The translations under genes and the position numbers were made by a program. Positions 53,668-62,317 of a stretch of 64,000 bases of DNA are shown one piece after another (the stretch's first letter is position 1; each line of letters starts with the position of its first letter). The stretch comes from Exiguobacterium sp. RIT594 (GTDB taxonomy: Bacteria > Bacillota > Bacilli > Exiguobacteriales > Exiguobacteriaceae): the NCBI RefSeq assembly GCF_003339585.1, contig NZ_QPKF01000001.1:1488001-1552000 (forward strand), given 5' to 3'. The notes under the pieces are model-generated. The model worked only from the letters and a program-made list of their open reading frames with translations. It did not search any database and was not told the DNA's origin.

Positions 53668-54412
53668 TCTGATTCTCCTCCTTCACTAAGGCACGCAACA
53701 GGATATCGTCGTTCATTTGCTCACAGGCGACGACCCGTTGTTTGACCAGTTCGAGTACGGCCAAAAAGCTGACGACCAATTCTTCAACGGTCGGTTGTTC
53801 CGTGAAGAAACCAAAAAACGTCGTTCCTTCATTGGCAAAAACATATTCCGAAACATGAACCATCTGTTGTTCAAGAGTCCGTTCTTCCCGTTTGACGGTT
53901 TTTGAACGGCGTACTTTCCAGGCGACACGTTGACGCATTTTCTCATAGGCGCGCAACAAGTCACTAAAAGACAGGTTTCCACTGTAATCCTGATTGTCCG
54001 GATCCAAATACGTCATCAAGTCTTCCGGCTGTTTTGAAAACAGTTCGAGCCGCGCTTCTTCCTTTTCCTTTAAGACAAGTGCAGCTTCTTTGTATGCTTT
54101 ATATTCAATCAGTTGCTGAATCAACCCTTCACGTGTCGGATCCTCTTCAAAATCCGGAACTTCTTCGAAATCCGTCTGTTCGACAGGTAACAGTTGTTTA
54201 CTTTTTAATTGCAGGAGCGTCGCTGCCATGACAAGGTATTCACTTGCAACATCCAGTTCGAGATGCTGCATGGCCCGAATATAGGACACATACTGATCCG
54301 TCACGATTGAGACGGAAATATCATACAGGTCAATCTCCAGTTTACCAATCAAATGCAACAACAAATCCAACGGGCCTTCAAACGCATCCATCTTTACACT
54401 GTATGATTCCAT
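53657..54412 (-). CDS. scpA: Segregation and condensation protein A (kleisin)
   Basis: A 251-residue kleisin that bridges SMC heads. The N-terminal motif [23 protein letters not shown] and a C-terminal winged helix ([17 protein letters not shown]) are visible. GGGAGAATC precedes the ATG. It is divergent from the DUF309 gene, as in B. subtilis ypuF-scpA order, and heads the scpA-scpB-rluB unit. Confidence 0.96.
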   Translation of the reverse strand: MESYSVKMDAFEGPLDLLLHLIGKLEIDLYDISVSIVTDQYVSYIRAMQHLELDVASEYLVMAATLLQLKSKQLLPVEQTDFEEVPDFEEDPTREGLIQQLIEYKAYKEAALVLKEKEEARLELFSKQPEDLMTYLDPDNQDYSGNLSFSDLLRAYEKMRQRVAWKVRRSKTVKREERTLEQQMVHVSEYVFANEGTTFFGFFTEQPTVEELVVSFLAVLELVKQRVVACEQMNDDILLRALVKEENQIGV

Positions 54413-54446
54413 GATTCTCCCTGCCCATCAACGTTTTTTGCGCCTT

Positions 54447-54452
54447 AGTATA
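54447..54452 (-). promoter_or_regulatory. Extended -10 promoter of scpA
   Basis: On the minus strand TGG-TATACT gives an extended -10 box 35 bases before the ATG. No good -35 is visible. Confidence 0.5.
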
Positions 54453-54506
54453 CCACACATCACCTGATTTCGACTATGCTATATTAAAAGGAAAGGAGAT
54501 CCATCC

Positions 54507-54971
54507 ATGCATCCAATCGAACAATTTGCCTTTGAATTCAACGTCCAACATGACTATTTCGAATGCCACGAAGTACTTGAAGAATTGTGGCAGGCCGGGC
54601 AACGGCAAGATGAATCCCTCGTCGCCTTGATTCAGCTCGCCGTCGCCCGCTATCACCACCGCCGCGGCAATGTACAGGGAGCGATGCGGACCTATCCGAA
54701 AGCGTTCCAAAAACTCGAACGGCATGCCGGATCACTGTCCGCCCAAGGCATCGATGTCCCCCGTCTGCTTGCCTTACAACCAGTATTCATGCAGCCGGAC
54801 TACGAGCATATTCCGTTACCCCTCGCACATGACTTGGACCAACGGATCAACAGTCTGCCGATTGAACAGTTGCAGGACCTGTCGTTCTTGCGACATAAAC
54901 ACGTCCTGCGGGACCGGCAGGATGTCATCACGGCACGACAAGCGGCACTTGCCGCGCGGCAAAAAAAATGA
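54507..54971 (+). CDS. ypuF: DUF309 family protein (YpuF-like)
   Basis: A 154-residue helical protein of the DUF309 family, function unknown. The family signature is FNVQHDYFECHEVLEELW followed by ALIQLAVARYHHRRGN, with conserved His/Glu residues that could bind a metal. The ATG follows AAAGGAGATCCATCC. It is transcribed away from scpA and toward ribT, as in the B. subtilis ribT-ypuF-scpA neighbourhood. Confidence 0.88.
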   Translation: MHPIEQFAFEFNVQHDYFECHEVLEELWQAGQRQDESLVALIQLAVARYHHRRGNVQGAMRTYPKAFQKLERHAGSLSAQGIDVPRLLALQPVFMQPDYEHIPLPLAHDLDQRINSLPIEQLQDLSFLRHKHVLRDRQDVITARQAALAARQKK

Positions 54972-55003
54972 AAAACCGGTCCGTAACTACATGGACCGGT
55001 TTT
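54972..55003. terminator. Bidirectional terminator between the DUF309 gene and ribT
   Basis: AAAACCGGTCC/GGACCGGTTTT is a perfect 11-bp stem with runs of A and T on either side. It abuts both stop codons. Confidence 0.92.
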
Positions 55004-55350
55004 TATTGATTTTTCCATTTCTCAACAAGTCGACTCGTTTCGTCCGTTGCACCCGTGATTTCTGTCCGCAACATCTTTTCGGCTGCATCCAGTAACATAT
55101 ACGACATCCGTTCCCCGCGGAACGATGGCGACAAGGCGATATGTTTCAATTCAGCGTGGCCATCCACTAATTGAAATCCGATGATGCCGATAAAATCTTC
55201 ATCCTGTTTATAGAGATACAACTGTTGATTCTCATCTTGTTCATAGGTTTGAACCGTTTCAAGCAAATACTTCGGATCCTTCACTTCGCACGAAAAAGCG
55301 ATTAACCCCATCGCGGTCCGTTCATTCAACTTTTTATATTTTACTAGCAT
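55003..55350 (-). CDS. ribT: RibT-like GNAT acetyltransferase
   Basis: A 115-residue small GNAT-fold protein resembling RibT along its length (MLVKYKKLNERTAMGLIAFS, YLYKQDEDFIGIIGF, ELKHIALSPSFRGERMSYML). In B. subtilis ribT is the last gene of the riboflavin operon, with uncertain function. Here no rib genes or FMN riboswitch are adjacent, so it stands alone. The acetyl-CoA loop (SFRGERMSYML) is degenerate relative to the Q/R-x-x-G-x-G/A consensus. Confidence 0.85.
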   Translation of the reverse strand: MLVKYKKLNERTAMGLIAFSCEVKDPKYLLETVQTYEQDENQQLYLYKQDEDFIGIIGFQLVDGHAELKHIALSPSFRGERMSYMLLDAAEKMLRTEITGATDETSRLVEKWKNQ

Positions 55351-55353
55351 CTG

Positions 55354-55424
55354 ATTCTACACCTTCCTAGTTTCAACAACTCTCAGGAACATGATCAACT
55401 GAGACTTGTTTATTCTACACCTTC
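55354..55424. repeat. Two copies of a 13-bp element containing the ribT ribosome site
   Basis: ATTCTACACCTTC occurs at 55354-55366 and again at 55412-55424 on the plus strand. On the minus strand each reads GAAGGTGTAGAAT. The proximal copy supplies the ribT ribosome binding site; the distal copy has no start codon at the right spacing. Confidence 0.6.
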
Positions 55425-55512
55425 TCGACCTGAAATGCTTCACTTTTCGTCAAATCCGTCAAAAAAGCAGACTCCGGTAAAACAATTGCCTCTGTCCCAT
55501 TTTCAAACAAGA

Positions 55513-55536
55513 CCTCCCTGTCCGGTGACAGGGAGG
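55513..55536 (-). terminator. Stem-loop after the DJ-1/PfpI gene
   Basis: CCTCCCTGTC/GACAGGGAGG is a perfect 10-bp stem with a CGGT loop. The T-run on the minus strand is broken (TCTTGTTT), so the terminator call is moderate. Confidence 0.7.
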
Positions 55537-55560
55537 CGCACTTTTTCAGACGATACTGTT

Positions 55561-56088
55561 TTACTTCGAATCTTCCAGTACTTTAATGAATTCGCGCATG
55601 TAGTCCGGTAAATCCGGTGGGCGACGGCTTGAAATGATGTGTCCGTCAACGATGACCGGCTCATCATGCCACGTTGCTCCGGCATTTGTCATATCATCTT
55701 TGATTCCCGGTGTACTCGTGACATTGACACCATTCAAGACACCTGCTGAAATCAGAACCCACCCGGCGTGACAAATCTGACCGATCGGTTGTTTCGTTTG
55801 GTCAAAATGACGGACCATGGCGAGGACCGAATCAAACCGGCGCAATAGATCGGGTGACCAGCCACCCGGTACTAAAATCGCATCGTAATCTGCCGGATTG
55901 ATTTCGTCAAACGTTTTGTCCGACACAATCGGGACACCGTATTTTCCGATATATTTTTCATCGGCCTTCTCACCAACGATGTCGACCGTTGCTCCCTCTT
56001 CGCGTAACCGGTGGACCGGATACCACAGCTCTAAATCTTCAAAATCATTACTGACAAGTTGGATGATCTTTTTTCCTGCTAAACGCAT
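55561..56088 (-). CDS. DJ-1/PfpI family protein (general-stress type)
   Basis: A 175-residue DJ-1/PfpI protein. The nucleophilic Cys is in PIGQICHAGWVLISAG (Cys 106, followed by His 107), and an acidic residue near position 18-20 completes the usual site. GGWSPDLLR and SRRPPDLPDYMREF are also typical. Relatives act as glyoxalase III/deglycase-like stress proteins or are called proteases; the activity here is open. The ATG follows GAAGGAGTGATGCATC-type sequence. It is a single-gene unit resembling B. subtilis YfkM. Confidence 0.9.
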   Translation of the reverse strand: MRLAGKKIIQLVSNDFEDLELWYPVHRLREEGATVDIVGEKADEKYIGKYGVPIVSDKTFDEINPADYDAILVPGGWSPDLLRRFDSVLAMVRHFDQTKQPIGQICHAGWVLISAGVLNGVNVTSTPGIKDDMTNAGATWHDEPVIVDGHIISSRRPPDLPDYMREFIKVLEDSK

Positions 56089-56153
56089 GATGCATCACTC
56101 CTTCGTTTTTCGGTTCTTGTTGTCACTTCCCGTATTGAACGAAAAAAAAACTC

Positions 56154-56175
56154 CCCTTCTTTCATCAAAGAAGGG
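56154..56175 (-). terminator. Terminator after the cyclophilin gene
   Basis: CCCTTCTTT/AAAGAAGGG with a CATC loop, followed on the minus strand by GGAG and nine T residues. Confidence 0.9.
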
Positions 56176-56185
56176 AAGAAATCAC

Positions 56186-56623
56186 TTACGCTTCGACACG
56201 AATTTCTTTAATGCCAGCGCCTTGCTTCATTTTTGTTGCATGTTCAAGACCTGATGTCACTTGTCCGAAGACTGTGTGCACGCCGTCGAGGTGTGGTTGC
56301 GGCTCATGAACAACGAAGAATTGGCTTGATCCCGTGTTACGACCAGCATGTGCCATTGAAAGTGAACCGGCTTTATGCTTGTGCGGGTATGATGTTGACG
56401 TTTCACACGGAATCGTCTTACCTGATCCGCCTGTACCGTTTCCGATCGGGCAACCGCCTTGTGAGACGAAACCAGGGATGACACGGTGGAAGTTCAATCC
56501 ATCGTAGAAGTTCGAGTTCGCAAGGTTCTCGAAGTTTTCTGTTGTGATCGGTGCATCGTCGTTAAACAGTTCAAACTCAATTTTATTACCGTCTTCCAGT
56601 AAGATATATCCTGTTTTTTGCAT
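56186..56623 (-). CDS. ppiB: Peptidyl-prolyl cis-trans isomerase, cyclophilin type
   Basis: A 145-residue cytoplasmic cyclophilin that speeds proline isomerisation. Visible motifs are FENLANSNFYDGLNFHRVIP, GFVSQGGCPIGNGTGG, SMAHAGRNTGSSQFFV and HLDGVHTVFGQV, which include the catalytic Arg, Phe and His positions. The ATG at 56621-56623 follows AAAGGTTGGTATACG. No signal peptide. Confidence 0.96.
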   Translation of the reverse strand: MQKTGYILLEDGNKIEFELFNDDAPITTENFENLANSNFYDGLNFHRVIPGFVSQGGCPIGNGTGGSGKTIPCETSTSYPHKHKAGSLSMAHAGRNTGSSQFFVVHEPQPHLDGVHTVFGQVTSGLEHATKMKQGAGIKEIRVEA

Positions 56624-56726
56624 CGTATACCAACCTTTCGCGCTTTTCAGCTGTGGTGTTCGCCACGACATTCGCGGCTCCGTTACCTAGTGTATCAAAT
56701 CTTTACGCAAAACGCAGGTTTTTTAC

Positions 56727-57731
56727 TCACTCGACCGCGGATTCGAGAATTTCGAGCACAACCGTTTCACCGGCAGTCACCGATGCCTGAATGCCGTTCG
56801 GTAACGGGAAGACCGGATCCGTATGCCCGAAGTCTGCTCCGAGTACAATCGGGAAGTCATAACCGCGGGTCGCCCGCAGGAGAATGTCCTTCAGCGTAAA
56901 GTCCGGATCAAACTCGACTTTTCCGTGAAAACGCCCGATGACAATCGCCGAAATCTTTTCATATGCCCCGAGATGACGGAGTTGTGTAAAGTACCGGTCG
57001 ATCGTCGCCGGTGTTTCGCTTTCGTCATCTTCAAGCATTAAAACAGCACCGTCGAACGACGGCATATACGGTGTCCCGGCAAGCAACAGCAGTGTCCCGA
57101 GATTGCCGGCGATGATCGGTCCGCTCCCTTGTCCTGCGCGGGCGACGACGTACCCCTCATTGACGACGTGTGTCCGTCTCCGGTCATCATTGACATCCCA
57201 GCGCAAACCTTCATCCGTCCATTCGTCGGATGCTTCGATTTGACCAATCGGTCCGGTCTGCATCAACGTTTTTTCAAACCACTTCTGCGTATACGTATCC
57301 AGTCCGTGCAGTTGACCAAACTGCGGTAAAATCGCAGGCCCGACGAACGTCGTCAAACCGGTTTTCGTCTGAATGCCAGACAGAAGAGCCGTAATGTCAC
57401 TGTACCCCATGAAGATTTTCGGATTATTCCGGATCAAGTCGTAATCCAGTTCATCGAGCAACTGATGCGAGTTAAAGCCGCCAATCGTTGCAATGATCGC
57501 TTTGACGTCCGGATTTTGAAACGCCATATGTAAATCTTGAAGCCGTTCCCCGATCGTTCCTGCCGTATGACTGTGGACCGCTGTCGTGTTCGGCATCACG
57601 AGGACTTGAAAGCCCATCCGTTCAAGCGTCTCGATTCCCCGTTGCAGACGACGCGGTACGTACGCTGCGACGGCAGAAGCCGGTGAAAGAATCGCAATCG
57701 TATCCCCGACGTTTAATTGAGCTGGTTTCAT
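56727..57731 (-). CDS. LD-carboxypeptidase, S66 family (LdcA/MccF-like)
   Basis: A 334-residue serine peptidase. The nucleophile is in FMGYSDITALL (Ser near 115). The LNVGDTIAILSPAS N-terminus and the C-terminal ALVIG-like region (ISAIVIGRFHG, GADFGHTDPVFPLPNG) with the catalytic Glu/His are visible. Family members trim the terminal D-Ala of murein tetrapeptides during recycling, or inactivate microcin C-type antibiotics. It is cytoplasmic with no signal peptide. It stands alone, so immunity versus recycling cannot be separated. Confidence 0.9.
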   Translation of the reverse strand: MKPAQLNVGDTIAILSPASAVAAYVPRRLQRGIETLERMGFQVLVMPNTTAVHSHTAGTIGERLQDLHMAFQNPDVKAIIATIGGFNSHQLLDELDYDLIRNNPKIFMGYSDITALLSGIQTKTGLTTFVGPAILPQFGQLHGLDTYTQKWFEKTLMQTGPIGQIEASDEWTDEGLRWDVNDDRRRTHVVNEGYVVARAGQGSGPIIAGNLGTLLLLAGTPYMPSFDGAVLMLEDDESETPATIDRYFTQLRHLGAYEKISAIVIGRFHGKVEFDPDFTLKDILLRATRGYDFPIVLGADFGHTDPVFPLPNGIQASVTAGETVVLEILESAVE

Positions 57732-57772
57732 CTGGTTTCCCCCTCCCGTTTATGTTTTTACTATACCAAAAA

Positions 57773-57805
57773 ACAACCGTCTGGGAAAGAAACCCAGACG
57801 GTTGT
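57773..57805 (-). terminator. Terminator of the deoB-punA-pdp operon
   Basis: ACAACCGTCTGGG/CCCAGACGGTTGT is a perfect 13-bp stem, followed on the minus strand by TTTTTT. Confidence 0.94.
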
Positions 57806-57816
57806 CAGAAAACACC

Positions 57817-59118
57817 TTATTGAATGACTGCGTGAACGAGCGGACGTGCTTCCGGCTTCGTGTCACTGATATGATACGCGTGATCCATTTTTTCGATTGC
57901 TTGATCGAGTGTTTCTTTGTTCGAACGGAGTGTCGCGATGACATCACCGACTTCGACTTTGTCGCCGACTTTTTTGAACAATGTAACGCTTGCTGCGTGA
58001 TCGATGACATCCGTTTTCGTTGCCCGGCCTGCACCGAGAATCATCGCTGCGACACCAACTTCATCGGCAATGATTTCTGAGACGTATCCGGCTTTAGACG
58101 CGACGAAATCTTTTTCGAACTTCGTTTCAAGTGCTTTTGACATATCGTCAACGAGTGACGCGTCGCCGCCTTGTGCTGCGATGAATTTCTTGAAGACGTC
58201 AAGTGCTGCTCCGTTTGCGAGACGTGTTTCAAGATCGGCATACGCTTCGTCAAACGTCGGGTAGAACTCACCGAGGACTGCCATGTGTGATGCAATCGTC
58301 AAGGCAATGACTTTCAAATCGCGTACATCTTTCCCTTGGAGGACTTCAATCGCTTCTTTGACTTCGTTTGCATTTCCGATTTCGTTTCCGAGCGGCTGAT
58401 CCATGTCCGTGATGACGGCAATCGTCTTCCGGTTAACACTTTTTCCGATTGAAACCATTTCTGTCGCAAGTGCTTTCGCGTCTTCAAATGATTTCATGAA
58501 AGCGCCTGAACCCGTTTTAACGTCAAGGACGATGCTGTCTGCACCGGCTGCGATTTTTTTCGACATGATTGAGCTTGCGATCAATGGAATCGAGTTGACC
58601 GTCGCCGTCACGTCACGTAACGCATACAATTTTTTATCGGCTGGTGTCAGGTTGCCTGTTTGACCGATGATTGCCATCTTGATGTCATTGACTTGTGTCA
58701 CGAAAGCTTCTTCCGATAACTCGACATCAAATCCAGGGAACGCTTCGAGCTTATCGATCGTTCCGCCTGTGTGACCAAGACCACGTCCGCTCATCTTCGC
58801 GACAGGAATTCCGATTGATGCGACGAGTGGTGCGACGATCAGACTGATCTTATCGCCGACTCCGCCTGTTGAGTGTTTGTCGACTTTTTTACCGTGGATG
58901 CGTGATAAATCAATCACGTCACCTGATTCGACCATCGCCATCGTTAAATCCGCGATTTCGCGGTCCGACATGCCTTGATAGAAAATTGCCATCGACATGG
59001 CTGACATTTGGTAATCCGGGATGTCACCGTTCGTGAATCCTTCGACCATCGCTTTAATATCGGCTGTTGGTAACTCGCCACCGTCTCGTTTTGTTGCAAT
59101 CAAATCTACCATACGCAT
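57817..59118 (-). CDS. pdp: Pyrimidine-nucleoside phosphorylase
   Basis: A 433-residue phosphorylase that splits uridine/thymidine with phosphate. The signature SGRGLGHTGGTIDKLEAFPG and the phosphate-binding KHSTGGVGDKISLI are visible. A long C-terminal domain ends RPLVHAVIQ. It is last of deoB-punA-pdp, with GAGGAGGAACTTATT before the ATG. It works with PunA and DeoB in ribose salvage from nucleosides. In B. subtilis pdp lies in a different operon with dra and nupC. Confidence 0.95.
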   Translation of the reverse strand: MRMVDLIATKRDGGELPTADIKAMVEGFTNGDIPDYQMSAMSMAIFYQGMSDREIADLTMAMVESGDVIDLSRIHGKKVDKHSTGGVGDKISLIVAPLVASIGIPVAKMSGRGLGHTGGTIDKLEAFPGFDVELSEEAFVTQVNDIKMAIIGQTGNLTPADKKLYALRDVTATVNSIPLIASSIMSKKIAAGADSIVLDVKTGSGAFMKSFEDAKALATEMVSIGKSVNRKTIAVITDMDQPLGNEIGNANEVKEAIEVLQGKDVRDLKVIALTIASHMAVLGEFYPTFDEAYADLETRLANGAALDVFKKFIAAQGGDASLVDDMSKALETKFEKDFVASKAGYVSEIIADEVGVAAMILGAGRATKTDVIDHAASVTLFKKVGDKVEVGDVIATLRSNKETLDQAIEKMDHAYHISDTKPEARPLVHAVIQ

Positions 59119-59168
59119 AATAAGTTCCTCCTCAAGGGGTCGTTCGTATTTTTATCGGGCTACAATTC

Positions 59169-59981
59169 TTACATTTTTTTGATCGAACCGCGGACAAGTG
59201 ACAGGAAGTGCGCACGGACACGTTCCGTCGTTTCCATGACTTCGTCGTGGTGAAGCGGCTGATCGAGAATGCCGGCTGCCATGTTCGAGACACACGAAAT
59301 ACCAAGCACGCGCATATCCGAGTGACGGGCAACGATGACTTCCGGAACCGTCGACATACCGACGACATCTCCACCGAGCAGGCGGGCAAGTTTCACTTCC
59401 GCCGGTGTTTCGTACGTCGGACCTGTATTGCCGAAGTAAACGCCTTGACGCACTTGAATACCAAGTTCGTCTGCTGTTTCTTGGGCAAGACGCAACAATT
59501 CAGCGTCATACGGCTTCGACATATCCGGGAAACGTGGTCCCATCTCATCAACGTTTTTGCCAATCAACGGGTTTGTGCCGAAGAAGTTGATGTGATCCGT
59601 GATCAGCATCAAATCTCCCGGTTCAAATGCTTCGTTACACGCACCGGCTGCGTTCGTGACAATCAGTGTTTCGACACCGATTGCTTTCATGACACGGACC
59701 GGGAAGGTAACCATTTCCATCGAATAGCCTTCATAGAAATGAAAACGTCCTTGCATGGCAACGACTTGTTTGCCTTCGAGCGTTCCGAAGACGAGCTGCC
59801 CGGCATGACCTTCTACCGTCGAGACGGGGAAGTTCGGGATATCGCTGTAAGGAATCGCAATCGGATTTTCGATGTCATCCGCCAGGACACCGAGTCCTGA
59901 ACCGAGAATCAAACCGATTTCCGGTTTCGCCTGCATCTTGCTTTCTAAATACGACCGTGTTTCATTCCAATTGACTGTCAT
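59169..59981 (-). CDS. punA: Purine-nucleoside phosphorylase (PNP family, guanosine/inosine type)
   Basis: A 270-residue trimeric-type PNP. Visible motifs are LILGSGLGVLADDI (phosphate loop), QGRFHFYEGYSMEMVTFPVR, TNAAGACNEAFEPGDLMLI and VGMSTVPEVIVARH with the purine-contacting Glu region GVYFGNTGPTYETPAEVK. It converts (deoxy)inosine and guanosine to base and sugar-1-phosphate. It follows deoB by 18 bases, as drm-punA do in B. subtilis. Confidence 0.96.
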   Translation of the reverse strand: MTVNWNETRSYLESKMQAKPEIGLILGSGLGVLADDIENPIAIPYSDIPNFPVSTVEGHAGQLVFGTLEGKQVVAMQGRFHFYEGYSMEMVTFPVRVMKAIGVETLIVTNAAGACNEAFEPGDLMLITDHINFFGTNPLIGKNVDEMGPRFPDMSKPYDAELLRLAQETADELGIQVRQGVYFGNTGPTYETPAEVKLARLLGGDVVGMSTVPEVIVARHSDMRVLGISCVSNMAAGILDQPLHHDEVMETTERVRAHFLSLVRGSIKKM

Positions 59982-59999
59982 CTGAATCGCTCCCTTAAA

Positions 60000-61172
60000 T
60001 TAAAGTTCTGACAAGAAACTCGTACCGTGCGCCGGCAGCTTCACGTTGAAGTTATCGGCAACCGTTGCTCCAAGGTCAGCAAACGTCGAACGGATACCAA
60101 GATCTTTTGCAACACCGTTTTTCGAGTAGACCAACAGCGGAACGTACTCACGGGTATGATCTGTTCCCGGATGAACCGGATCATTGCCGTGGTCTGCTGT
60201 GATGATCAATAAATCATCTTCCTGCAGGCGATCAAAGACTTCCGGCAGACGGGCATCAAACTCTTCTAATGCCTGACCGTATCCTTGCGGGTCGCGACGG
60301 TGACCGAACAACGCATCAAAATCGACGAGGTTCAAGAAGCAAAGTCCCGTAAAGTCACGATCGAGCTGATTGACGAGTTGATCCATACCGTCCATGTTCG
60401 ATTTTGTCCGAATCGCGTCCGTGACACCTTCACCATCAAAGATATCGGCAATTTTCCCGAGCGAGATGACATCAAGACCCGCTGTTTCGAGTTCATTCAT
60501 GACAGTCCGGTCAAACGGCTTCAGCGCATAGTCGTGACGGTTTGAAGTCCGGACCCATGCTCCCTGCTCACCGAGGAACGGACGGGCAATGATCCGGCCG
60601 AGCATATACGGGTCGTCGCGTGTAATATCACGGGCATACTCGCAAATCCGGTAGAGTTCTTCAAGCGGCACGACTTCTTCATGCGCTGCGATTTGAAGCA
60701 CGGAGTCTGCTGATGTATAAACAATCAACGCACCGGTCTCGACATGTTCCTGTCCAAGTTCATCGAGAATTTCTGTTCCGGATGCCGGTTTGTTCCCGAT
60801 GATTTTCCGGCCTGAGAATGTTTCCAGGCGACCGATTAAATCTTCCGGGAACTTCTCAAAGACGCGGAACGGCGTGTCGATCCGCAAGCCCATGATTTCC
60901 CAGTGACCAGTCATCGTATCTTTGCCGGCTGAAACTTCTTCCATCTTCCCGTAAGAAGCAAGTGGCGTAGCATCTGCTGACACACCTTGAACAGGTTCAA
61001 TATGCGACAGACCAAGCTGAGCGAGATGCGGCATATTCAGACCGTCACGTTGTTCCGCAATATGTCCGAGTGTGTGCGCACCAAGGTCACCGAATTGTTC
61101 TGCATCCGGTGCTTCTCCGATTCCTACCGAATCCATGACGACTAAAAATACGCGTTTGAATGGTTGAGCCAT
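60000..61172 (-). CDS. deoB: Phosphopentomutase
   Basis: A 390-residue alkaline-phosphatase-superfamily enzyme that interconverts (deoxy)ribose-1- and -5-phosphate. The Mn ligands in [19 protein letters not shown], the phospho-Thr in [12 protein letters not shown] and the late metal site [18 protein letters not shown] are visible. It is first in the nucleoside operon, with AGGAGGAATTTTAAT before the ATG. The upstream gap carries a GTCTGA-AG-TCAGAC palindrome. Confidence 0.97.
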   Translation of the reverse strand: MAQPFKRVFLVVMDSVGIGEAPDAEQFGDLGAHTLGHIAEQRDGLNMPHLAQLGLSHIEPVQGVSADATPLASYGKMEEVSAGKDTMTGHWEIMGLRIDTPFRVFEKFPEDLIGRLETFSGRKIIGNKPASGTEILDELGQEHVETGALIVYTSADSVLQIAAHEEVVPLEELYRICEYARDITRDDPYMLGRIIARPFLGEQGAWVRTSNRHDYALKPFDRTVMNELETAGLDVISLGKIADIFDGEGVTDAIRTKSNMDGMDQLVNQLDRDFTGLCFLNLVDFDALFGHRRDPQGYGQALEEFDARLPEVFDRLQEDDLLIITADHGNDPVHPGTDHTREYVPLLVYSKNGVAKDLGIRSTFADLGATVADNFNVKLPAHGTSFLSEL

Positions 61173-61264
61173 ATTAAAATTCCTCCTATATGCTTATTGC
61201 TTATTACTAAAGATAAATCCCGTTAGAATTTTCCCGTAAATGGACTAGACAAAACACCCTATTT

Positions 61265-61278
61265 GTCTGAAGTCAGAC
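61265..61278. promoter_or_regulatory. Palindrome upstream of deoB, candidate operator
   Basis: GTCTGA-AG-TCAGAC is a perfect inverted repeat in the 124-base gap between xerD and deoB. It shares GTCTGAC with the palindrome upstream of xerD at 62252-62262. Confidence 0.45.
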
Positions 61279-61291
61279 CTTTTAAACGTAA

Positions 61292-61317
61292 AACCATCAT
61301 GCACGGGGATGATGGTT
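61292..61317 (-). terminator. Hairpin overlapping the xerD stop codon
   Basis: AACCATCAT/ATGATGGTT is a perfect 9-bp stem with an 8-base loop. It includes the last codons and the TGA of xerD and is followed on the minus strand by TTTTACG. Confidence 0.75.
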
Positions 61318-62190
61318 CTTATAGACATCATGCAGCCTGGCTTTATTGACATGTGTGTACATTTGCGTCGTCGATAAATCGGCATGCCCTAACATTTCCT
61401 GAACGACACGCAAGTCTGCTCCGTTCTCAAGAAGATGGGTCGCAAACGAATGACGCAAAACGTGGGGAGTGATGTCTTTTTCAATTCCCGCTTCTTTTGC
61501 GCGGCGTTTAATCATCTTCCAAAAACCCTGCCGCGATAAACGATCGCCGCGACTGTTGAGGAACACATAATCCGTTTGCCGTCCACCGAGACTGTTGCGG
61601 GCCAGCTCAAGATAAGTCGAGACGCTGTCAATTGCTGTCTGACTGATCGGGATAATCCGGGTTTTGTTGCCTTTTCCAAGACAGGACAAGTAACCAAGTT
61701 CAAGTTGCAAATCACTCAGTGTCAACTGTAACAATTCACTGACACGCATACCGGTTCCGTAGAGCAATTCAAGCATTGCTGCATCCCGCCGGACAAGCGG
61801 ATCATTTCCGACGACCGAATCAAGCAAACGGACGATATCGGTTTGACTCCAAACAACCGGCAGTTTTTTATCCGGTTTCGGCAAATCAAGATGACGTGAC
61901 GGATCATGGCGGACAATTTGACGTTCCACTAAAAACTGATGGAACGATCGGATCGAGCTCGTCGACCGCCGGACCGTCGACCGTGATTTTTGCGCCTGTA
62001 ACAAGGATTCAATATGAAGGACGATATGGTGGCGTGTGACTTCTTCCGCGGACGAAATCCCTTGCTGTTCAAGCGTCGTCAAATACTGGTTTAAATCATT
62101 TCGATAAGCAGCTGCCGTGTTCGCTGACATCTGCCGCTCAATCACTAAATAGTCGATAAATGTCTCCAGTTGTTGTCTCACTGAACTCAT
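61297..62190 (-). CDS. xerD: Site-specific tyrosine recombinase XerD
   Basis: A 297-residue recombinase that resolves chromosome dimers at dif with XerC. The catalytic residues are visible: Arg in YGTGMRVSELL, HVLRHSFATHLLENGAD (His-x-x-Arg) and the Tyr in STTQMYTHV. The N-terminal SAM-like domain is complete. Position between fur and deoB matches B. subtilis xerD (ripX). Either the ATG at 62190 or a GTG nine bases later could be the start; the latter has better spacing from AGAGG. Confidence 0.96.
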   Translation of the reverse strand: MSSVRQQLETFIDYLVIERQMSANTAAAYRNDLNQYLTTLEQQGISSAEEVTRHHIVLHIESLLQAQKSRSTVRRSTSSIRSFHQFLVERQIVRHDPSRHLDLPKPDKKLPVVWSQTDIVRLLDSVVGNDPLVRRDAAMLELLYGTGMRVSELLQLTLSDLQLELGYLSCLGKGNKTRIIPISQTAIDSVSTYLELARNSLGGRQTDYVFLNSRGDRLSRQGFWKMIKRRAKEAGIEKDITPHVLRHSFATHLLENGADLRVVQEMLGHADLSTTQMYTHVNKARLHDVYKNHHPRA

Positions 62191-62221
62191 CCTCTGTCAT
62201 TAAGAAATCGCTTACTTTCCC

Positions 62222-62250
62222 ATCATATCAAAGGTGTAAACCGTTGTGAA
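62222..62250 (-). promoter_or_regulatory. Promoter of xerD
   Basis: On the minus strand TTCACA (62245-62250), a 17-bp spacer and TATGAT (62222-62227), about 30 bases before the start. Confidence 0.72.
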
Positions 62251-62251
62251 G

Positions 62252-62262
62252 AGGTCTGACCT
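62252..62262. promoter_or_regulatory. AGGTC-N-GACCT palindrome next to the xerD -35 box
   Basis: AGGTCTGACCT is a perfect 5-bp inverted repeat one base upstream of the -35 hexamer. It is a possible operator of unknown factor. Confidence 0.45.
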
Positions 62263-62279
62263 ATATTTTTCAAAAAGAA

Positions 62280-62317
62280 AAACCGTCCCCTTTTTGATGA
62301 GGACAGTCAGACGGTTT
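62280..62317 (-). terminator. Terminator overlapping the fur stop codon
   Basis: AAACCGTC/GACGGTTT forms the outer stem and contains the end of fur; the TGA (62307-62309) sits just inside the loop. A T-run follows on the minus strand. Confidence 0.82.

Noticed and set aside
55351-55560. FMN riboswitch or extra small gene upstream of ribT
   Set aside because: The 210 bases show no RFN-type conserved core and no start codon with a ribosome site; only a repeat and a stem-loop are present.
61297-62190. Tyrosine recombinase as a sign of an integrated element
   Set aside because: It is xerD in its conserved place beside fur and the nucleoside genes. No attachment-site repeats or phage genes are nearby.
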